DNA from: Rossellomorea marisflavi | Lineage (GTDB): Bacteria; Bacillota; Bacilli; Bacillales; Bacillaceae_B | Assembly: GCF_001274775.1 (NCBI RefSeq) | Contig: NZ_LGUE01000005.1 | Span: forward strand, 230,344 to 294,343 | Reading direction: 5' to 3' | Length of the DNA stretch: 64,000 nt | Part shown: piece by piece, positions 39,133 to 48,358 of the stretch | Numbering within the stretch: the first letter of the stretch is position 1 | Layout of the letters: each line of letters begins with the position of its first letter | Notes under the pieces: generated by a model | What the model saw: the letters and a program-made list of their open reading frames with translations, nothing else | Databases searched by the model: none | What the model was told of the DNA's origin: nothing | Translations under genes and position numbers: made by a program

Positions 39133-39696
39133 ATGAATCCCATATTGAAAGATATCCCATTATCATTTGAAACGGAAAGGCTGACGTTGCGGGCACCTCT
39201 TCCCCAGGGGGACGGCAGGGTGGTGAATGAAGCCATTAACCGTTCCCTGAACGAACTGAAGCCTTGGCTCGGGTTTGCCCAGGTTGCTCCCACCGTGAAA
39301 GAGACAGAAATCAATCTCCGGGAGGCGTATGTCCGCTTCCGGAAGCGGGAAGCGTTCCGTTACCTGATTTTTCATAAGGAAACCGGAGAACTGATCGGGT
39401 CCACCGGGTTTCATAATGTGGACTGGGAGGTACCAAAGGGTGAAATCGGCTACTGGGTCGACACAAAGCATGGTGGTGCCGGATACATAACCGAAGCGGT
39501 AAAAGGATTGACGGAACTTGCCCTCAGCCATATCGGCTTCAGGAGGGTGGAGATCCGCTGTGAGTCGATGAACGTCAAGAGCAGGGCGATTCCGGAGAAG
39601 CTAGGCTACGAGTTGGAAGGGATCCTGAGGAATGAGTCGCCGTCTGTTGACGGCACAAAGCTAACGGATACATGCATTTATTCTACTGTCAGGTAA
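39133..39696 (+). CDS. GNAT N-acetyltransferase, RimJ/RimL type
   Basis: A 187-residue acetyltransferase. It begins PLSFETERLTLRAPLPQGDG; HKETGELIGSTGFHNVDWEVPKGEIGYW is the central sheet, KHGGAGYITEAV the acetyl-CoA loop, and RRVEIRCESMNVKSRAIPEKLGY the last conserved block. Related to ribosomal-protein Ser/Ala acetyltransferases such as RimL and B. subtilis YdaF. ATG 39133 follows AAAGGAG. Substrate unproven. Confidence 0.88.
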   Translation: MNPILKDIPLSFETERLTLRAPLPQGDGRVVNEAINRSLNELKPWLGFAQVAPTVKETEINLREAYVRFRKREAFRYLIFHKETGELIGSTGFHNVDWEVPKGEIGYWVDTKHGGAGYITEAVKGLTELALSHIGFRRVEIRCESMNVKSRAIPEKLGYELEGILRNESPSVDGTKLTDTCIYSTVR

Positions 39697-39699
39697 GAG

Positions 39700-39732
39700 A
39701 AGGAGGAGACCGCATCGGGTCTCCTCCTTTCT
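39700..39732. terminator. bidirectional terminator
   Basis: GAAGGAGGAGACC-GCATC-GGGTCTCCTCCTTTC lies between the acetyltransferase and the convergent lipoprotein gene. Confidence 0.85.
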
Positions 39733-40281
39733 TCATTCGGTAATAGTATCCATGATAGTGTCGAAGTCTTGCACTTTCTTGGTCTTAAGGTCCACGACGT
39801 ATCGTCCGTTGGTTGAAGAATGACCTGATACGAGGGTTGAGTAGCGGACGATGACATAGGTATCGAACGTTCCGTCATATTGGACGAAGTGATCCTTGTC
39901 CTCCACCAGTTCCCCTTTTTCCTTCAGATAATCGGTGACGATGGCCACCGCTTTGTCTTTTTCCTCCTGGGTGGCATTGTCCTCGATCGTCTGAGGAGTC
40001 GAAGTTGCTTCTTCTTCGTTTTCTTGATCCTCTAGATCAACGGTCTCTTCTTCTTCGTCAGAAGGCTCGGCTGGTGTTTCTTCGTTAACCTCCTCGTCAC
40101 GATCATCCTCCGTGACAGCTGAATCGGACTCGTTTTCCTCACTCGTGCTTTCTTCCGTCACGGTGTCTTGGTTGGAAAGGTCATCATCAGCAGGTTTTGC
40201 TCCTTTTTCATCAGATGAACATCCCCCGATCAGCAGGAGGGTAATTGTGAGTAAGATTCCCACCCAAAAATGCTTTTTCAT
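39733..40281 (-). CDS. acidic lipoprotein, YusW-like possibility
   Basis: A 182-residue predicted lipoprotein. The lipobox is LLLIGGCSS; residues about 25-90 are a strongly acidic low-complexity linker (Glu/Asp/Thr/Ser repeats) that should act as a spacer from the membrane; residues about 95-182 form a compact domain (KDKAVAIVTDYLKEKGEL, YVIVRYSTLV, VVDLKTKKVQDFDTI). The C-terminal domain looks PepSY-like/small alpha-beta, but I cannot name it securely. ATG 40281 is preferred to GTG 40290 because GAGGTGA then acts as RBS. Confidence 0.72.
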   Translation of the reverse strand: MKKHFWVGILLTITLLLIGGCSSDEKGAKPADDDLSNQDTVTEESTSEENESDSAVTEDDRDEEVNEETPAEPSDEEEETVDLEDQENEEEATSTPQTIEDNATQEEKDKAVAIVTDYLKEKGELVEDKDHFVQYDGTFDTYVIVRYSTLVSGHSSTNGRYVVDLKTKKVQDFDTIMDTITE

Positions 40282-40425
40282 CTTTTTCACCTCATTGCTA
40301 CTAATATATGGAACCCCATTTCCATGATAGAGGTTTATGAAATAAATGTAAATGAAAGTGGGCAGGAATTGAGGGGAGGTAAGGGGAATGTATAGAGGTG
40401 AATTCTGAACGTGGAGGGGAAAACC

Positions 40426-40896
40426 ATGATAAGTAAAGACCTATTGATCAGGATGCTCGACCATACGTACGATCTGGAAAGCTGGTATGCGCCGTTCAAG
40501 GATGCCGTGAGCGGGGTGACGGTGTCCATGGCCGTCTGGAAGCCGGAGGGAAGTGCCATGAACTCCATCTGGGAAAATGTAAACCATCTGACGTATTATA
40601 AAGAGCGGCATGCGGCCAAGCTGCTCGGTGAACCGTGGGAGAACCCGCTTGATGGACATGATACGTTTCAGCTGACGGAGCCCCGGGAGGATGAAGCGGC
40701 CTGGAAGGCACTCGTCGACCGGGCGGAGAGGGCCCAGGGCAGATTGAAGGCAATCCTTCAGGGAATGTCAGAGGAAGAGATGAAAGAAAACGAAGTGGCC
40801 GAGTACTTGTATCATATCCTGATCCACGATGCGTATCATACGGGTCAGATCATGCAGTCCAGGAAGATGCAGGGAGGATGGCCGGCTACACGATAG
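40426..40896 (+). CDS. DinB family protein (second)
   Basis: A 156-residue DinB-superfamily protein. Metal His residues are in NSIWENVNHLTYYKERHAAK and HILIHDAYHTGQIMQ, giving the usual three-His pattern. Members act with bacillithiol or remain uncharacterised. ATG 40426 after GGAGGGGAAAACC. Only distantly similar to the DinB protein at 36.8 kb. Confidence 0.85.
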   Translation: MISKDLLIRMLDHTYDLESWYAPFKDAVSGVTVSMAVWKPEGSAMNSIWENVNHLTYYKERHAAKLLGEPWENPLDGHDTFQLTEPREDEAAWKALVDRAERAQGRLKAILQGMSEEEMKENEVAEYLYHILIHDAYHTGQIMQSRKMQGGWPATR

Positions 40897-40905
40897 GGGA
40901 TGTAT

Positions 40906-40935
40906 GACTGCGGATGATGTCTGCGGTCTTTTTTA
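40906..40935 (+). terminator. terminator after DinB gene
   Basis: GACTGCGGA-TGATG-TCTGCGGTC (with G-U pairs) followed by T6. Confidence 0.75.
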
Positions 40936-41016
40936 TGCTGGAAAGGAATCTGTCATAGGGAAAATCGATCTTTCGTCTGATATAATAATGTCATTGCCAT
41001 AACGGGGTGAGACATC

Positions 41017-41745
41017 ATGCGATTCGACGAACGCACACACAAATTTGAGTATAAGCTGAATGATACAGACGATCAGATCATTGATTACATAAAAGAAAGG
41101 CACGCTGAGTTTGTGACCCAATCGATCCAGACGGTAGCGGCCAATGTGTTCACCGTGCCGAACACCATCACCAGGCTATCGAAGAAGCTTGGGTATGACG
41201 GGTTTTCCCATATGAAGAGCAGCCTGAAAGAGGAATTGGAATCACCTTGTGAAACGCCCGAGGATGACTCTCATTCGTTGATCCAGAAGACGTTCGAGAT
41301 CCTTGATAAGGAGCGGATGGAGGAAGCGGCCAGACTCCTGGTCGATTCCAAGCAGATTCAATTATTCGGGGTCGGGGATTCCTCCGATCTGTGTGAGATG
41401 GTGGCCCGCAATTTTCGCGTGGTCGGCAAACCCACCCATCATCATGTGCACCGGCACGAGATTTTGCACAGTTTGGATCAAATGAATCATCAGAGCATCC
41501 TCTTCCTCATCAGTTTATCGGGCGAGACGCCGTTGGTCATCGAGGCGGCCACCAAGGCGAAGGAGCGCAATATCCCCATGATCACACTGACACACTTCAC
41601 GAAAAACACGCTTCAGTCCATGGCTGCGATCAATCTGTACTGCTATGCGCCGAAGAAGACGAAGAACGGGTACAATATCACGGCTCGAACACCTGTAATG
41701 GTGGTGCTGGAGATGCTCTCCCATCACTTCTGGGCGCACTACTAG
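41017..41745 (+). CDS. MurR/RpiR-family transcriptional regulator
   Basis: A 242-residue regulator: an N-terminal RpiR HTH (about residues 15-75, TQSIQTVAANVFTVPNTITRLSKKLGYDGFSHM) and a C-terminal SIS domain (about 95-230, IQLFGVGDSSDLCEMVARNF, ILFLISLSGETPLVIEA) that binds a phosphosugar. It precedes the PTS and mannosidase genes, so it probably controls them in response to the imported phosphorylated sugar. Alternatively it could regulate another locus. AACGGGGTGAG RBS. Confidence 0.9.
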   Translation: MRFDERTHKFEYKLNDTDDQIIDYIKERHAEFVTQSIQTVAANVFTVPNTITRLSKKLGYDGFSHMKSSLKEELESPCETPEDDSHSLIQKTFEILDKERMEEAARLLVDSKQIQLFGVGDSSDLCEMVARNFRVVGKPTHHHVHRHEILHSLDQMNHQSILFLISLSGETPLVIEAATKAKERNIPMITLTHFTKNTLQSMAAINLYCYAPKKTKNGYNITARTPVMVVLEMLSHHFWAHY

Positions 41746-41760
41746 AGTGGCGGTATACAC

Positions 41761-41775
41761 AAGAAAACGCTTTAT
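41761..41775 (+). promoter_or_regulatory. candidate CcpA cre site
   Basis: AAGAAAACGCTTTAT fits the cre consensus WTGAAARCGYTTWNN with one mismatch. It lies between the regulator and the PTS gene, 117 bases before the PTS start, consistent with carbon catabolite control. Confidence 0.5.
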
Positions 41776-41791
41776 CAGGTGAATGCTGTGT

Positions 41792-41828
41792 AAAAATAAG
41801 AATAATCCTTTATTCTTATTTTTTTTTG
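41792..41828 (+). terminator. AT-rich hairpin with long T-run
   Basis: AAAAATAAGAATAA and TTATTCTTATTTTT form a perfect 14-bp stem followed by more T. It can end the regulator transcript or act as an attenuator/antiterminator-controlled element ahead of the PTS gene. No RAT sequence was recognised. Confidence 0.6.
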
Positions 41829-41891
41829 CTAGGATTAGGTCAAGTTCAAAAAATGAAAACACTTACAAACATTGAAATGAGGGGTATACTC

Positions 41892-43820
41892 ATGGAATTA
41901 TCTAAACTTACCTCGCCGAAGTTGATCAGTACGAAGCTGAAGCTTCGTTCCAAACAAGAAGCCATCGAGTATTTAGTCAACCAACTGGCTGATGAGGGGA
42001 AACTGAGTTCTCGGTACGATTTTTTGAAAGCGGTTAATGAACGTGAAGAGCTATCACCGACTGGTTTTGAAGGCGGACTTGCAATTCCTCACGGAAAGTC
42101 GAAAGCCGTAAAGGAAGCGGCGTTTGCCGTTGCCACCATCGAGACGCCGTTGACCGATTGGGAAAGCATCGATCCTGCCAACCGGGTGGAACTTGTCATC
42201 CTCCTGGCCATACCGGATGAGGAAGCAGGCTCCACCCACCTTGCCCTCTTATCGGAATTCGTCACACGTTTATCAGATGAAACATACAAAGAACGGTTAT
42301 TGAATGCTGCTTCAAGCGAGGAGCTATACAGCCTCCTTGATGTGGTTGATGCCCCGGAGGAAACACGGGAAATCGAAGATACAGGTAAGGTAGTGCTGGC
42401 TGTAACGGCTTGTCCTGCAGGGATCGCTCATACGTACATGGCGGCCGAGGCCCTGGTGAAAGCCGGGAAGGAACTCGGGATCAAGGTGTTCGTGGAGAAG
42501 CAGGGGGCCAACGGGATCGAAGATCGGCATACCTCAAAGCGCTTGCAGAGTGCCGATGCCGTAATCTTTGCCAATGATGTGGCCGTGAAGGATGAGAGCC
42601 GGTTTGCCCATCTTCCGAAAGTCAAAACATCGGTGGCCACTCCGCTCCGGAATGCCAAGGGACTGCTTGAGCAGGCAGTGGAAAAAGCGGAAAAATCACC
42701 GAAAAGGGTGTATGAGGAACAAAGCGCCACGGATGACGCTCAGGATGACCAGGAGCATAAACCGTTCAAAACCGAAATCAAAGATAGCATCCTGACCGGT
42801 ATCTCCTACATCATCCCTGTCATCGTGGCAGGGGGAATGACGCTGGCAGCGGCTGTCCTGATTTCACAGATCTTCAACCTGCAGGATGTCTACGCGGAAG
42901 AAGGGTCCTGGCTATGGCTACTGAGGCAGCTTGGAGGAGGACTCCTCGGTCAGCTGATGGTTCCGATCCTTGCCGCTTACATGGCATACTCCATTGCAGA
43001 TAAGCCCGCACTCGGACCAGGGTTTGCAGCAGGGGTCGCAGCCAACCTGATCGGATCCGGCTTCCTTGGAGGGATGCTCGGTGGATTCCTGGCAGGATTC
43101 TTCTTGAAATTCCTGAAGAAAAAAATCCAGCCAAAAGGAACGTTCGCAGGCTTCATCAGCTTCTGGGTCTATCCTGTAGTGGGAACACTCGTGGTCGGAT
43201 CGATCATGCTCTTCCTCATCGGTGAGCCACTGGCATGGATCAACAATGGATTGATCAATTGGCTCGGAAGCTTGTCAGGCACCAACGCGCTTATCCTTGG
43301 TGCCATACTTGGTGCGATGGTGTCCTTCGACCTAGGCGGCCCCGTCAATAAAGCGGCCTATACGTTCTGTATCGGAGCGATGGCAAGTGGAAACTTCATC
43401 CCTTATGCCACCTTTGCTTCGGTCAAGATGGTTTCGGCATTCGCCGTGACCGGTGCCACCATCATCGGGAAGAAATACTTCTCCAAACAGGAGCAGGAAA
43501 TCGGAAAGCAGACGTGGCTCCTTGGATTGGCAGGGATCACGGAGGGGGCAATCCCGTTCATGATCAATGATCCGATCAGGGTCATCCCATCCTTGGTCGC
43601 GGGATCAGCCGTGACCGGTGCCATCGTAGCCTACTTCGATCTTGGATTGAATGTACCGGGCGCAGGGATCTTCTCCCTTGCCCTACTCAAAGGACAGCCG
43701 ATCTTGCTTGCGGCAGGCATCTGGTTCGGAGCAGCCTTGATCGGTGCGGTCATCTCCATGTTCCTCCTGATCGTCACAAGAAAGAGTAAGCTTTCAAAAG
43801 AAGAAAATCTCGCAGCATAA
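41892..43820 (+). CDS. PTS fructose-family EIIABC (MngA-like)
   Basis: A 642-residue phosphotransferase permease of the fructose superfamily. EIIA covers about residues 1-150 with phospho-His67 in GLAIPHGKS; EIIB about 165-265 with phospho-Cys174 in VTACPAGIAHTYMAAEAL; EIIC about 285-630 with multiple helices (GISYIIPVIVAGGM, FDLGGPVNKAAYTF, GITEGAIPF). A/B/C order and the neighbouring alpha-mannosidase match E. coli MngA, which imports 2-O-alpha-mannosyl-D-glycerate, so this is a candidate mannosylglycerate permease; a mannose-oligosaccharide or fructose role is possible. ATG 41892 after GAGGGGTATACTC. Confidence 0.9.
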   Translation: MELSKLTSPKLISTKLKLRSKQEAIEYLVNQLADEGKLSSRYDFLKAVNEREELSPTGFEGGLAIPHGKSKAVKEAAFAVATIETPLTDWESIDPANRVELVILLAIPDEEAGSTHLALLSEFVTRLSDETYKERLLNAASSEELYSLLDVVDAPEETREIEDTGKVVLAVTACPAGIAHTYMAAEALVKAGKELGIKVFVEKQGANGIEDRHTSKRLQSADAVIFANDVAVKDESRFAHLPKVKTSVATPLRNAKGLLEQAVEKAEKSPKRVYEEQSATDDAQDDQEHKPFKTEIKDSILTGISYIIPVIVAGGMTLAAAVLISQIFNLQDVYAEEGSWLWLLRQLGGGLLGQLMVPILAAYMAYSIADKPALGPGFAAGVAANLIGSGFLGGMLGGFLAGFFLKFLKKKIQPKGTFAGFISFWVYPVVGTLVVGSIMLFLIGEPLAWINNGLINWLGSLSGTNALILGAILGAMVSFDLGGPVNKAAYTFCIGAMASGNFIPYATFASVKMVSAFAVTGATIIGKKYFSKQEQEIGKQTWLLGLAGITEGAIPFMINDPIRVIPSLVAGSAVTGAIVAYFDLGLNVPGAGIFSLALLKGQPILLAAGIWFGAALIGAVISMFLLIVTRKSKLSKEENLAA

Positions 43821-43856
43821 AGAGCTGAAACTATACATCCAGGGGGAATGAAATTC

Positions 43857-46478
43857 ATGAAGAACGTACACATCGTCCCGCATATGCACTGGGACAGGGA
43901 ATGGTATTTTTCCACAGAAGAATCTCGCATTCTACTGGTCAACAATATGGAAGAAATCATGGAAAAGCTCGAACGTGACCCGGAGTATCCTCACTATGTG
44001 CTGGACGGTCAGACTTCCATCCTGGAAGATTACTTCGCCGTTAAGCCGGAGAACAGGGAGCGTGTGAGGAGTCTGGTCCAATCAGGGAAACTGATTATCG
44101 GGCCGTGGTATACCCAAACGGATGAAATGGTGGTCGGCGGGGAGTCGATCGTCCGGAATCTCCTCTATGGGCACAAGGATTGCGAGGAATTCGGGGCACC
44201 GATGAAAATCGGTTATCTGCCCGATTCGTTCGGACAATCCTCTCAGATGCCCCAGATCTTCAACGGCTTCGACATCAGCTTCTCCATCTTCTGGAGGGGG
44301 ACATCGGAGCGCCATGGAACGGATAAGACGGAGTTCTACTGGGAAAGTGACGACGGCTCAAAGGTACTCGTACAGCTGTTCCCCCTCGGATACGCCATCG
44401 GGAAATACCTCCCCGAGGATGAAGAGGCGTTGCAGAAGCGGATCGATAAATATTTCACCGTGCTCGATAAAGGGGCCACGACCGACCACATCATCCTTCC
44501 GAACGGCCATGATCAGATGCCGATTCAGCAGAATATCGATGTGATCATGGATAAACTCAGAACCCTCTACCCTGACAGGGAGTTTTTCCTTAGCCGCTAT
44601 GAAAATATCTTTGCAGAGCTGGAGAAGGGGAATGATCTCTCCGTCCTGTCAGGCGAATTCCTGGACGGGAAATATATGAGGGTGCACCGGAGCATCTACT
44701 CGACGAGGATGGATATCAAAGCGGCCAACACACGGATCGAGAATAAGCTGACGAATATCCTGGAGCCCCTCGCATCCATCGCGTATTCCCTCGGATTTGA
44801 GTATCACCACGGACTAATCGAATTGATCTGGAAGGAGATCATGAAGAACCACGCCCACGATAGCATCGGGTGCTGCTGTTCGGATAAAGTGCATCGCGAA
44901 ATCATGAACCGCTTCTTCCTGGCCGAGGAAAAAACCGATCAGCTCATTGAATTCTATAAGCGGAAGATCACCGATTCCATCGAAAACGAAACCGGAGAGG
45001 ATCTGCTGACGGCGTTCAATCTTCTTCCGTATGATAGGGAAGAAACCGTCAAAGCCAGAGTCGTGACCAAGCTGAATGGCTTTGTCATGGAAGATTCAGC
45101 GGGTGAGAGCGTCAGCTTTGAAGTCTTGGGTAAAGAAATCCTGGATCCGGGTCTGATTGACCGGCAAATCGTTCACTACGGAAACTATGATCCATTCTAT
45201 GAGTACGTCATCCAATGGAAGGACACGCTTTCGGCAATGGGGTATAAAGCATATAGGATCAAGGAGGCCGACCACGAATGCTCCGTCGCCGATTGGGAGG
45301 AACTTCACGACCATGCAGCGGAAACGGATCTGTACCGGATCAGCGTGAACGCTAACGGCACGCTGAAAATCTATGACAAGTGTGATGGAAGTGAAATCGA
45401 TCAGGTGCTGCTTCTTGAAAACGGTGGAGATGATGGGGACGAATACGATTACTCACCACTTGAAGGCGAAGAACTCCTATACAATGCGGAAAACAAAGCA
45501 GACATCAGCGTAAGGCAGAACCGCTTTGGCGTCGAAATGAGCATCGGGGTGGCCCTGCAGGTGCCGATTGATCTCGAGAGCAGAAAAGCCGGAAAGCGTG
45601 ACGGTGCCGTACAGGTCAACTGGCATATTGAGATTGCGAACGATGACCCAACGATCCGGATCAGGGCTGCCATAGATAATCAGGCAAAAGATCACAGGCT
45701 CCGTGCTTTGATCCCGACAGGCATTGCGTCGGCTGTATCCTGGTCTGACAATCAGTTCGGCATGATCAAGCGTGATGTCGTCGACGGGGCAATGGAAGTG
45801 TGGGAAGACCAGGATTGGGATGAGCGTCCTGATTCGATTTATCCGATGCTCGGATTTGTCGGTTTGACCGATGACATGAAGGGCGTCAGTCTTTTGACGA
45901 ACAGCACACGTGAATATGAAATTGTCGGAGAGGCATACGACACCATTGCCGTCACGCTGTTCAGGAGTGTCGGTGTACTCGGGAAAGAAAATCTTGTAAG
46001 GAGACCGGGAAGACCATCCGGGATCAAACTCCCTACACCGGACTCCCAAATGATCGGGGCCCTGGATCTTGAGCTTGCCCTGTTGATGCACGGTGGCTCG
46101 TTGTCTTCTGCCCATGTGGGGCGCCAGGCGAAGGAGTATACGACTCCGGTCCATACGTATAATAAAATCCCGCATAATGCCATGAAGCTCAACCCGTCAG
46201 GGATCTTAACCCCTCATGAATACAGCCTTCTTGCGGAAACCTGCCCATCTGGCATCGTTCTCAGCACTTTGAAGAAGGCGGAGAAGGAGGAACGTCTCCT
46301 CTTGAGATTCTACAATCCGACAGACGACCAGGCGCAAGCGTCGTTTGCCTTCAATGATCAGGGGATCATACCGGTAGAGGCCAAATTGAGTGAAGAGCCG
46401 GTTGGTGAACTGAGCGTGCACGATGGCACCATCACATTGGATGTGAAACGGAATCAAGTCCGTACGGTGTTGTTCTAA
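43857..46478 (+). CDS. alpha-mannosidase, GH38 (MngB-like)
   Basis: An 873-residue cytoplasmic glycoside hydrolase family 38 enzyme. N-terminal VHIVPHMHWDREWYFS holds zinc ligands; Asp123 in GYLPDSFGQSSQMPQI is the likely nucleophile; further conserved blocks include NGHDQMPIQ and KNHAHDSIGCCCSDKVH. Size equals E. coli MngB (877 aa). With the PTS permease 36 bases upstream it should cleave mannosylglycerate-6-phosphate into mannose-6-phosphate and glycerate. ATG 43857 chosen: GGGGGA lies directly against ATG 43848 but is well spaced here. No glycerate kinase is present in the window. Confidence 0.92.
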   Translation: MKNVHIVPHMHWDREWYFSTEESRILLVNNMEEIMEKLERDPEYPHYVLDGQTSILEDYFAVKPENRERVRSLVQSGKLIIGPWYTQTDEMVVGGESIVRNLLYGHKDCEEFGAPMKIGYLPDSFGQSSQMPQIFNGFDISFSIFWRGTSERHGTDKTEFYWESDDGSKVLVQLFPLGYAIGKYLPEDEEALQKRIDKYFTVLDKGATTDHIILPNGHDQMPIQQNIDVIMDKLRTLYPDREFFLSRYENIFAELEKGNDLSVLSGEFLDGKYMRVHRSIYSTRMDIKAANTRIENKLTNILEPLASIAYSLGFEYHHGLIELIWKEIMKNHAHDSIGCCCSDKVHREIMNRFFLAEEKTDQLIEFYKRKITDSIENETGEDLLTAFNLLPYDREETVKARVVTKLNGFVMEDSAGESVSFEVLGKEILDPGLIDRQIVHYGNYDPFYEYVIQWKDTLSAMGYKAYRIKEADHECSVADWEELHDHAAETDLYRISVNANGTLKIYDKCDGSEIDQVLLLENGGDDGDEYDYSPLEGEELLYNAENKADISVRQNRFGVEMSIGVALQVPIDLESRKAGKRDGAVQVNWHIEIANDDPTIRIRAAIDNQAKDHRLRALIPTGIASAVSWSDNQFGMIKRDVVDGAMEVWEDQDWDERPDSIYPMLGFVGLTDDMKGVSLLTNSTREYEIVGEAYDTIAVTLFRSVGVLGKENLVRRPGRPSGIKLPTPDSQMIGALDLELALLMHGGSLSSAHVGRQAKEYTTPVHTYNKIPHNAMKLNPSGILTPHEYSLLAETCPSGIVLSTLKKAEKEERLLLRFYNPTDDQAQASFAFNDQGIIPVEAKLSEEPVGELSVHDGTITLDVKRNQVRTVLF

Positions 46479-46493
46479 TAGAGGAAAAATAGA

Positions 46494-46534
46494 AAGACTG
46501 TCGATCGGCTTAAAAGCGATTGACAGTCTTTTTT
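46494..46534 (+). terminator. terminator of the PTS-mannosidase operon
   Basis: AGACTGTC and GACAGTCT close a stem whose interior also pairs (GATCG/CGATT), followed by T6. Confidence 0.85.
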
Positions 46535-46544
46535 GATGTAAGAA

Positions 46545-48245
46545 TCACAGAGGAGGCAGGTCGATCTTCCCTTCCTCAAACAACTCCTTGATCATATGTT
46601 TCGTATACCCTGCTGCCTGGGAGAACTGGATTTTGGCCGGCATCGGGGCTTCTTCCGGATCCACAAGGACATCGATGATGCAGGCCTTGCGGTTCTGGAC
46701 GGCCTGCTGGATCGCCGGCAGCAGCTGTTCAGGTCGTTCCACCCGGTACCCGTCCCCACCGCATGCTTCTGCGTAGCGGGCGAAGTCGGGGTTTTGGAGG
46801 TTGGTCCCGAATTCGATATTCCCCATGACCTCCTGCTCGAATTTGATCATAGCAATCTTATGGTTGTTCAGGACGATGACCACGATCGGCAGCTCATATT
46901 TCACTGCTGTGACGAAGTCGGCCATGGTCATGGCGAACCCTCCATCCCCGCACACGGCGAACACCTGTTTATCGGGGTGGGCAATCTGGCCGGCAAGGGC
47001 GCCAGGCAGACCGCAACCGAGTGTGGCGAGCCAGCTCGAGATCACGAAGGATTGATGGGTGATATGAAAGTGCCTCGCCATCCAGACGGTGACGTTCCCG
47101 ACATCCACGGACAGGACGGCATCATCGGCTGCAACTTCCTGGAGGGCATGGATGACACGCTGGGGCTTCAAAGGGACGGACCCGTCTTCTTCCTGATGAT
47201 CAAGCTTTGCCAGCCAGTGTTTCATCCGATCCTGGCTTTTTTCCAGGAATGAGCGATCTTCTTTCGTTGCCAGATGATCCGTCAGCCAGGAGAGGGTTGC
47301 ACCGGCATCTCCGGCAAGACCCACATCAACGGGATAACGCTTCCCGATCTGGGCAGGGTCGATATCGAGATGGATCGTCTTCGCGTGCTCCGGCAGAAAC
47401 GCCGTGAACGGGAAGGAGGTGCCGATCATGATGAGGGTGTCGGCTTCCAGCATGGCTTCATACGACGGCTTGGTCCCGATCAGGCCGAGTCCCCCGATGC
47501 AGTATGGATGCTTGTCAGGGATGACTCCTTTTCCGGGCAGGGTAAGCACGACCGGGGCCCCGATCTTCTCCGCGAATGAGAGGAGGGTATCACGGTGTCC
47601 ATGGGCACCACGACCGGCGAGAATGACCGGTTTCGCAGCCTCTTCAAGGATCTTGTTCGCGTTGAGGAGATCGTCCTTCATAGGAAGGACAACCTGTTTA
47701 GCCGTGAACTGGGCGGTGACCCTGGCTTCTTTCCCGACTTCGAACCGCGGGATGTCGTCCGGAATCGTGAGGACCGATACCCCTTTCTTAGCATAGGCGG
47801 TCCGGATCGCCTGATTCACGACGGCGGGTAGCTGCTCGGCCGACATAATCCGTTGATTATAAACGGCCACATCATCGAACATCCGCTCCAGATTCACCTC
47901 CTGGAAGGAATCGGTCCCGATCAGGTCGGACTCCACCTGACCTGTGATGGCAAGGACCGGTGCATGGTCAAGCTTTGCATCGTACAGGCCGTTCAAGAGG
48001 TGGATGGCACCAGGGCCTGCGATGGCCATGCAGACCCCGAGTTTCCCGGTGAGCTTGGCATAGGCGGCGGCAGCAAGGGCACCCGCTTCCTCATGCCTGA
48101 CCTGGATGAATTTGATTTTATCCTGTGCTTTCCGAAGGGGTTCGATGAGGGAGTTGATGGAATCTCCCGGCATGCCGTATATATGGTCGACGCCCCATTC
48201 AATGAGCATATCAATGAGCTTTTCCCCGGCCGTTTGTTTGAACAT
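46545..48245 (-). CDS. pyruvate oxidase-type ThDP-dependent enzyme (YdaP-like)
   Basis: A 566-residue thiamine-diphosphate enzyme of the pyruvate oxidase/acetolactate synthase family, close to B. subtilis YdaP. The N-terminal pyrimidine-binding domain has the catalytic Glu in VRHEEAGALAAAAYAK, the middle FAD/nucleotide domain spans about 190-330, and the C-terminal domain has the ThDP motif VCGDGGFAMTMADF...VVIVLNNH. Likely reaction: pyruvate to acetate/acetyl phosphate plus CO2 with O2 or quinone as acceptor; the acceptor is unknown. ATG 48245 follows AAAGGAGATAG. Divergent from gpmA. Confidence 0.9.
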   Translation of the reverse strand: MFKQTAGEKLIDMLIEWGVDHIYGMPGDSINSLIEPLRKAQDKIKFIQVRHEEAGALAAAAYAKLTGKLGVCMAIAGPGAIHLLNGLYDAKLDHAPVLAITGQVESDLIGTDSFQEVNLERMFDDVAVYNQRIMSAEQLPAVVNQAIRTAYAKKGVSVLTIPDDIPRFEVGKEARVTAQFTAKQVVLPMKDDLLNANKILEEAAKPVILAGRGAHGHRDTLLSFAEKIGAPVVLTLPGKGVIPDKHPYCIGGLGLIGTKPSYEAMLEADTLIMIGTSFPFTAFLPEHAKTIHLDIDPAQIGKRYPVDVGLAGDAGATLSWLTDHLATKEDRSFLEKSQDRMKHWLAKLDHQEEDGSVPLKPQRVIHALQEVAADDAVLSVDVGNVTVWMARHFHITHQSFVISSWLATLGCGLPGALAGQIAHPDKQVFAVCGDGGFAMTMADFVTAVKYELPIVVIVLNNHKIAMIKFEQEVMGNIEFGTNLQNPDFARYAEACGGDGYRVERPEQLLPAIQQAVQNRKACIIDVLVDPEEAPMPAKIQFSQAAGYTKHMIKELFEEGKIDLPPL

Positions 48246-48358
48246 GATCCTATCTCCTTTCAATTCCAAGTTTCCCTTAGTGTGGATTTTCCTGTGCAAA
48301 TTACTCCATAATTCTTTCTCAATAGGTGTATACTGTAAAAAAAACGTGGGTGATGACA

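Noticed and set aside
46596-47252. Plus-strand frames over the pyruvate oxidase gene
   Set aside because: Shadow frames of a gene with clear ThDP motifs on the minus strand.
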